64,000 nucleotides of DNA, taken from Oscheius sp. JU75. Lineage: Eukaryota > Nematoda > Chromadorea > Rhabditida > Rhabditidae. Positions 57,762-64,000 of the stretch are shown here, in pieces. The DNA lies in NCBI GenBank assembly GCA_037178855.1, contig JASJZC010000005.1:8804001-8868000 (forward strand). The letters are read 5' to 3'. The notes beneath the pieces were generated by a model, which had not been told where the DNA came from, did not search any database, and saw only the letters and a program-made list of their open reading frames with translations. How positions within the stretch are numbered: position 1 is the first letter of the stretch; the number at the start of each line of letters is the position of its first letter. The position numbers and the translations under genes were made by a program.

Positions 57762-58775
57762 TACTTCGCTCAGAGGAAGAAGACGGAGCAGTTCTTTGAG
57801 GGAACACATTCGTGAACAAGCTGAGGATGGAGCTCAGAGATTCCTACAGTGACCTTCGTAGACTCGTTAGATGAAGGCACTGTGGTTTTCTTAGCAATAT
57901 AGAATTCTCTCAAAGAATGAGCTTGGACTCCGGAAACTGCTCTCTTAATTCAATAACTTCCTCAGTTTCCACAATACCTGAGCATTTGTTGAATCCGTAC
58001 ATTTGAGAAACATCTCTACTGAAATTATTATCCGGTAGCTTTTTAGGTTATTTTCATGCTCACAAATGTGCCACCAGCACATCAAGAGCTTGAGAGCTCA
58101 ATTTTTTTCGGAAACACATCAGTGTGGCGCAGCCATCATGCCATAGCTAACCATAGGTTGTATCGGTGGTGGAGTAAAATAGTAATCGAGATCTGGAATG
58201 TCTCCACCTAGGCATGGCGGAAGAGTCGAGGGAATCAGTGGTACATTGGTCCAGTCCTCTCCAGTTACCTGGTTTATTTCTTCAATTTTGAAAAACTGCT
58301 TTTATAATATAAACCGTTTGAGATTCACCTGGATCGAGGGGGACTCTCCAGTGGCATCGACACGAAAGACGTAAGAAGGAGTCCAGCCGGCTTAGGAAAT
58401 CTGACAGGTAACCTCAAGTTAAACATTTCCACCAGTTTTAATTTCCGATGCAGTGATAAAGGCTGTCAGAGTGCGGCCAGTCTGCTCGTACTCAGTGTTA
58501 TAGAGTTCGCCCTGGATCTTATTCTGTTCCTCTTTAGCTTTCTGCAGTACTGGTTGAGTGTCGCGCAGTTCGGAAATAAGGATTGAAAATTTGGAAACTT
58601 TTTTAAAAGTCTTATTTTGACGGATAGCTGTTGACTGTGTGTCGTAGAGGCCGTAGAACTTGGAAATGTTTTCGAGGACTCCTTCAGCGATGTCAAACTG
58701 TCCATCCTTGGGTAAGATTCCAGTGCCAAAAATGTGCTGAAAATAATCTGTGTAATCTGTCTGATTAGGCAAGAA
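57762..58775 (-). pseudogene. DUF4139-protein pseudogene (tandem copy)
   Basis: Minus-strand sequence parallels exons 4-7 of the intact gene at 59.4-61.5 kb. FGTGILPKDGQFDIAEGVLE and FYGLYDTQSTAIRQ equal its exon 4. KAKEEQNKIQGELYNTEYEQ equals exon 5. TGEDWTNVPLIPSTLPPCLG equals exon 6. 57770-57960 resembles exon 7 at DNA level. Two in-frame stops lie in exon 5 (TAA after GGNV, and another before AGWTPS). Exons 1-3 are missing, and exons 8-9 were not found. About 150 nt of the parent's promoter are still recognisable at 58860-59010, so a deletion joined promoter to exon 4. Confidence 0.85.
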
Positions 58776-59358
58776 AGCTGCTGACTTTATAGTTCTGTTT
58801 CATTTTGACAAGTGTGGTTGTTGAAAACGAGAATTTTACTCGTTCTGCAAAGTTTAATATAGGAGAGTAAGTAAAATGCTGTAAGACAGGATAGAAAAAG
58901 CGGTGACAGTGGTTTTTGGACCGTATTTAGAAAAGAGCGGCAGGTAGTTTTGAAGGTCGTCAGGGGTAACAGCCAAACATTTGAAACAACCTGGTTGTGT
59001 AGAAGACCGAGGTTTTCCAAAATAGAGAAGCTGCTCAGATAGTCAAAGTATGACACTTTGGAAGGCTTATATACAGACAACACATAATCGGAGACTAGTC
59101 AGTACAGGAATTACTCTGTGTGCTGATACTGCCTTGTGAAATGGCAGACAGAACAATTTTTCTCATTTTTCCACGATAAGGGGTAATTTAATTGAATCGA
59201 GCGGTAAGGTTGTAGTTGTTTGACAACTGAACAGCCTAAGATATCAAAGATCATTCAGAAGAGATTTAAGTTAATTACAATACACAACAAATATATACAC
59301 CGGTTATTACAAGAATACTAGAGAATGCGAAGATGACTAGGCAAATATTACAAGGCCC

Positions 59359-61517
59359 TTAATACTTTTCGGCAAACTCGAGCTTCTCGTCTTTGGGGTG
59401 GTCGACCGCGTACTTCAGAACAAGATCCTGAATAGCACCTCCAGCCAGCTTGACAGTCCATTCCAAATTGTTCTTCAGGTTGAGGACATATCCTTCCTTG
59501 GGATGCGCAGCTACATCGCTGACAGTCTTCTCGGAATCAATATTGACGATAGGAGACGGGTGTACGACTTTGATCTAAATATGAAGGTTTAGTGGACATC
59601 AAATCAAGTCTTTGTCACTGTTACTGTCCCTGTCTCGCTGTCTCGACATTGTTCTGTCATAGATTTACCTTGATCTTCTCATCAGTTGATCTCGGAATGT
59701 GTTCCTTGACCAACAGAAGTACCGGCGTCAGCTTAGTATTTCTGACATTGATGACCTGCTCCGTGATGATTGAAGAGCTCTTGTTGATAACACCAGTCTA
59801 AACACTTGTTATTACCTGTTTCTTTATATGATCACCTGTTCTGCGTACTTCTTAACCGGACGGTAGTCAACGCGGACAGCGGTGTCAACTCCAAGCGAGC
59901 AGCTGAATCTCTCATTAGGAGAGACACTCTTTTGGTAAGTGTTGGTCACAAAGCTATTGTTGACGTAAACGGCAGCCTGTCCAGGGACTAGTGGGTAGCT
60001 AGAGGTGTTAACAGCCGAGGCAGTCATAAAGACGGATCGGTTCTTCGAAGGAACGGACTCATGAACAAGCTGAGGATGAAGCTCGAAGATTCCGACGGTG
60101 ACCTTAGTTGCCTCATTGGAGGAGGGGACAGTCGTTTTCTTGGCAATGTTGAACTCTGTGCTCAAGGCATGTGCTTGGACTCCGCACACTGCTCTATCCA
60201 TTGAGACGGATTCAACGACGATGTCTGCGCATTTAGCCATTCGAGCCATACGAGGAGCAGCACCGCTGAAATCAATAGTCCAGATCTATTATGTTTTGAT
60301 GACTCACTAAGCGTTCATTCCTCCTCCGTAACCCATCATGGTTGGACAGGGCTGTGGTGGTGGAGTAGGAGGACGATAGATGGACACTTCCATGGTACCG
60401 AGATCTGGAATGTCTCCACCCAAGGATGGCTGAAGAGTCGAAAGAATCAGTGGCACGTCAGTCCAATCCTCCCCAGTAGTCTGGTTGATTTCTCCGAAGT
60501 ATGAAACCTGGAATAAGTACTTTTGAAAACAAATACGAGGCAAAGTTGCCTGGATCGAGGGAGATTCTCCGGTTGTATCGACGCGGAAATCATACGAAGG
60601 AGTCCAATTGGCCTGGTAGACCTGATAGGTCACCTCGAGTTGAACTTTTCCTCCAGCTTGACTCTCCAGAACAATTGCAAAGACTCTCTGGGTACGACTG
60701 TTCTGCTCGTACTCGGCGTTGTGTAGCTCGTTCTGGATTTTGTTCTGTTCCTCCTCAGCTCTCTGTAGAACTGACTTTGTATCACGAAGTTCTGAAAAAA
60801 AAGCTTTGGAGAGAAATTGCAGAAAGCCTTACCTTGACGGATAGCTGTTGACTGTGTGTCGTAGAAGCCGTAGAACTTGGAAATGTTTTCAAGAACTCCG
60901 CCGGCGATGTCAAGTTGACCATCCTTGGGGAGGATTCCAGTACCGAGCTGAAATGGACAATTATAGTCGAAGAATCTGTCTGATAAAAGCGAATCACTTT
61001 TTTTGTGGATTTTGGAAAATAAAAGTTTTACATTTCTTACGATCCAAGTACATGAAAAATAATACATACTCACATTAACGACAACCTTGTCCAATGCCTC
61101 AATTCTCTTGTCTAAAATGCTAACGCGATCCTGAAGTTTGTGAACTTCAATTTTTTTGGCCTCCAGTCGAGCTCTGATCGCGGCAACCTGAAAAAACGAC
61201 TTGATTTTTTCTCTCATATACAAACCTTAGGTGAATCAGTTTCACTGACAAGCGCTGGGAGGGTCTTTGTGCGGACTTCGTGAATGACACAGTCTCCTCT
61301 TCCATCGACGCGGACCGAGTCATGAACAAGACTCTGGGGAACGTTCTGAAGTGTTCGATTAAAGAGAAAAATAGTGGAAAAGTACCGTAATGTGGACGAC
61401 ATTGTCTCCAGCAATCAGTTCAGTGACAACGGATCTCTTGACCTCGGCTCGGTCGTTGTAGACGATGACACGTTCGATCGGTTGCTCATGGCAGTTGACA
61501 GCGATAATGTTACTCAT
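59359..61517 (-). CDS. DUF4140/DUF4139 domain protein, nine exons
   Basis: Homologue of the conserved family that includes C. elegans F37C4.5. Exons 61517-61386, 61345-61226, 61187-61074, 60947-60833, 60791-60550, 60507-60308, 60265-59836, 59797-59669, 59574-59359; about 565 residues. The N-terminal DUF4140 part reads ERVIVYNDRAEVKRSVVTEL. A predicted coiled coil (AAIRARLEAKKIEVHKLQDR) precedes a long DUF4139 region with YQANWTPSYDFRVDTT, EDWTDVPLILSTLQP and a Pro/Gly-rich loop. Intron 5 (60549-60508, 42 nt) has a GC donor (CAG/GCAACT), is in frame and stop-free, and may be optional. No signal peptide or membrane segment. Molecular function is not established for the family. A broken copy lies downstream. 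Confidence 0.9.
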
Positions 61518-62082
61518 TCTGAAAGCTGGCATTAATAGAGAACAAGTAAAATGCGGTAAGATTGGATCAAACAAGTGGAGACAGTGATTTTTTGGCCGCT
61601 GCGGGAAGGGGCGGATGGCAGTTTTGAAGGTCGGCCGAGGCAACAACCAAACATTTGAAACGGCTGGTTATGAAATTGAAAAAAGAGAGAAATGACATGG
61701 TTTACAACATAATTTTGCGTGACAAATATATTTTGAAAGTTAGTGTGGAAATGGGAGAGTGGTTAGTCAATGTACATTTTTCCCGAAGAGCGGTTTTGAT
61801 CGTTCTTAAACTTTGTGACTGTGAGCTTACTGGAAAAAGGTGTCAACTAATCCTTGCATTCAGCTTTAAAAAAGCAGTAGAAAGCAGAGATGGCTTTTGT
61901 AAACAGTAAACACTCTGGGGCAGACGCACATCTGTGTACCGTACCTTAGTGCATTGTTTATTTCGAATGTAGGATTCCATATCTGGAGCTACATAGAACA
62001 CTCGAAACTCCAAAAAAAATGTAGCAGAACTAAAGGGTTTTGCAGCTGTTGGCAGGGTGATGGTGACCTTTTCCACAGCTGA
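61518..62082. promoter_or_regulatory. promoter region of the DUF4139 gene
   Basis: 61555-61680 is conserved in the pseudogene copy (58860-59010), including GTTTTGAAGGTCG and CAAACATTTGAAAC, so it was part of the duplication unit. The distal part overlaps an open frame (61843-62076 minus) that might be an extra 3' exon of the zinc-finger gene but has no clear acceptor. Confidence 0.45.
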
Positions 62083-62802
62083 TCAAGAAAAATGGAAGTC
62101 CAACCTTCCTCGAACCATAATTCTCCGTTTTGAAACTTCTGATGACGGAACATGAATAATTTCAGGTTTTTCTGGCGGTAGTCCCTCCGATTCTTCTCGC
62201 TTAACTTCTTTGAAAATGTCCATCTCGTTCAGAAGAGACCCTACAGTCACATCCACATTGAAGCCAGGTGCAGCTGGTAGTCCACTCGGCCCAGCTATTT
62301 GCTCACTCAGTCCGGGGAAATTCTGATCGAGAGACCAATTCATCGAGTCATCGCCTTCATTGGCAAAAAACTCGTGTGCCGACCAATTTTCGTCCGTGGG
62401 TCGATGCCGTTTTGCTTCGTTATTGTTCCCAATAATCTGTTGTGAGAAAATAGAAATGATAAAAGTAGAAATACCTGATAGTTGGAGTCTAGAGACCTCT
62501 TCTGCTGCGTTTTAGCCATGGCCAGCTGCTTTTTGGCGTTTTCTTCGGTTATGAGCTGAAAGAATCGATAGAAATGGGCGTCTTTTCTTTTTTCACTAAC
62601 ATCAAAGTAATGTTTAGTGCATTTGCTGTGAATGAGTCTTGTAAAAACTTACAACATAGAAAACATCCCGATGGAATGCCTTCAAATGTTGTCTTAAATG
62701 ACTCGTTCCTCCATCCTTCTGTGCAGTGAACACTTTCAGACAGTTCTTGCAGAAGTACTTTCCCTCAACATTCTTCTCGAAAAACCTTCCGTATTTACTC
62801 AT
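62083..62802 (-). CDS. BED-type zinc-finger protein, three exons
   Basis: Exons 62802-62653, 62555-62475, 62436-62083; both introns phase 0; about 194 residues. The N-terminus is a BED finger: SKYGRFFEKNVEGKYFCKNC, then TSHLRQHLKAFHRD, giving C-x2-C and H-x4-H zinc ligands and the aromatic lead-in typical of BED domains. This implies DNA binding in the nucleus, as a transcription factor or a transposase-derived protein. The rest is polar and acidic/basic (EVKREESEGLPPEKPEIIH), without a DDE or hAT dimerisation domain, so it is not an intact transposase. The 3' end is less certain because further splicing downstream cannot be excluded. Confidence 0.8.
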
Positions 62803-64000
62803 CTACAAAACTGCCATAATTTGGATGCGAAAAAGATAAAATGTGAACGAAAACAGGACAATAAACAACCCGTAAAAATGGGCCAACACAACGATTGTCA
62901 ATAAAAATCAATAAGGGCGGCCGGGCGCCCGATCCGCTGACCGGATAATCCGAGGAAACATACCGCGCAACAAGTCCACCGCGCAGATCTGGGATTTTCT
63001 GTCATTGTAAACAGTTTTTGTCACATACTAATACTTCAAGATAATCCTAGAGAATGTTGCAAAGGAAAAGGATAAATAGAGTCACAGTAGCGTCGAAAAG
63101 GTTCAGGAGAAAGTCGTTAGGTGATGCTTGAAAGGCCAACATCCAGCTTTTGTAGGGTTCTGTTCCAAGTTGCTAACTATGTTCCCCCCCCCTCAAATCG
63201 ATTCATGAAGTTGTTTACCTCATTCAAAATGCCCACAGCTTTTTCATTTCAACACGCGCTGAAATCATATTCGAAATAAAACTCTCGTTTCGAAACAAGC
63301 CACAAAGCTGATCTTGTTTTCTATCATAACTTTGATGATTTTGAAATAAACGAAAACAAGATTGTGTGTCGAAATGTGGGAATTAGGATAGCGGTAAACA
63401 TGAATATCTGTTAGTTTTTTTCCAAGAATAAACAAAAAAAATGTTTGACATTCGAAAAGGGCAAAATGGAAGTGGTTGACGAATGGCGATCGCCGCTCTC
63501 GCTCTTTGCCGCATTATGAGTCAGGGAAGCCAACAGGCAACACACGGAGGCTCAAAAGACCACTTTTCTTTTGAAATGGGTGACATTTCACTGAACGTAA
63601 CCATTGGAAACCGACAAGGAAAGAGGCAATTTGATGTCGAAAGATCAAAAGTTGAAGAGATGAAGTTGTGAGCAAGGCTTATTTGTTCCACACCGCTGAT
63701 GCTGATAAAGTGGAAGAGTTCTGAAGAGATGAGCGCGGAAGCCATTAAACAGACAGCTGCGAGAGCAAAAGTTGCCAGCTATCGCTCTTTTCTTCTCAGT
63801 TTTGCTCTTTTATATGTGACCCTGAGCCGGATGGGCAAACAGTGAATCATCGCAGGTTGCGAGAGTTGCAGGGTAACAGTGGTGAAACAGGGGATCGAGA
63901 ACGAATAAAACAATAGTTTTGAAAAGGGTTTTCTTCAAAAGTTCTACTTTCCTACCAGACATTAGAGCAAGTTTGCCAGCATACCGTCACAAATACAGTT
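62803..64000. other. right-edge region
   Basis: Upstream flank of the zinc-finger gene. GC-rich palindromic bases (CGGGCGCCCG near 62921) and a C8 run near 63184 are visible. Open frames on both strands at 63483-63745 overlap with balanced composition but match no family; they could be part of an exon of a gene extending beyond the window. Confidence 0.4.

Noticed and set aside
63483..63745. overlapping open frames near the right edge
   Set aside because: Both strands are open but neither shows a known domain, signal peptide or splice pattern; kept only as an unassigned stretch.
1..64000. CRISPR array, bacterial operons or prophage
   Set aside because: No repeat-spacer pattern, no bacterial gene organisation; introns and gene families are nematode.

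Overview
The window reads as autosomal-type DNA from a free-living rhabditid nematode. The evidence is the gene content: nematode-specific serpentine chemoreceptors, a transthyretin-like protein, a C-type lectin, an FMRFamide-type GPCR and a DUF4139 protein. The introns also fit: most are only 34-45 nt and end in the nematode acceptor TTTTCAG/TTTCCAG. Several genes have an acceptor immediately upstream of the start codon, as expected for trans-splicing. The genus cannot be fixed by eye. Gene models were built by hand from splice signals, reading phase and paralogue comparison.

Layout. 0.5-1.7 kb: Srg-type receptor (-). 2.4-4.2 kb: Srh/Sri-type receptor (+). 5.1-5.5 kb: mariner transposase relic. 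6.9-10.1 kb: a broken and an intact copy of another chemoreceptor (-). 11.2-11.6 kb: second mariner relic. 12.1-16.5 kb: two head-to-head genes for secreted proteins that carry a long charged low-complexity region followed by an eIF5A-like fold without the hypusine loop, then a short downstream membrane-protein gene. 17.4-22.8 kb: three tandem Str/Srj receptors. 23.7-24.6 kb: globin. 27.8-29.2 kb: decayed receptor. 30.4-31.2 kb: threonine-rich C-type lectin (+). 32.1-32.7 kb: transthyretin-like protein. 33.7-35.9 kb: FMRFamide-type peptide receptor. About 9 kb of gene desert follows. 44.8-47.2 kb is a mobile-element cluster: a 5S rRNA/tRNA-like composite, an intact five-exon DDE transposase and a perfect 51-bp palindromic MITE. 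After another desert come two more Str/Srj receptors (51.5-53.1 and 55.2-57.0 kb), a DUF4139 pseudogene and its intact parent (57.8-61.5 kb), and a BED zinc-finger gene (62.1-62.8 kb).

The region is mainly a chemosensory receptor neighbourhood shaped by tandem duplication and transposon insertion. The five Str/Srj genes share exon lengths and intron positions, so they form one family. The feature that looks least described is the pair of signal-peptide-bearing eIF5A-like proteins. Both have lost the hypusine segment, which points to a role outside translation elongation.
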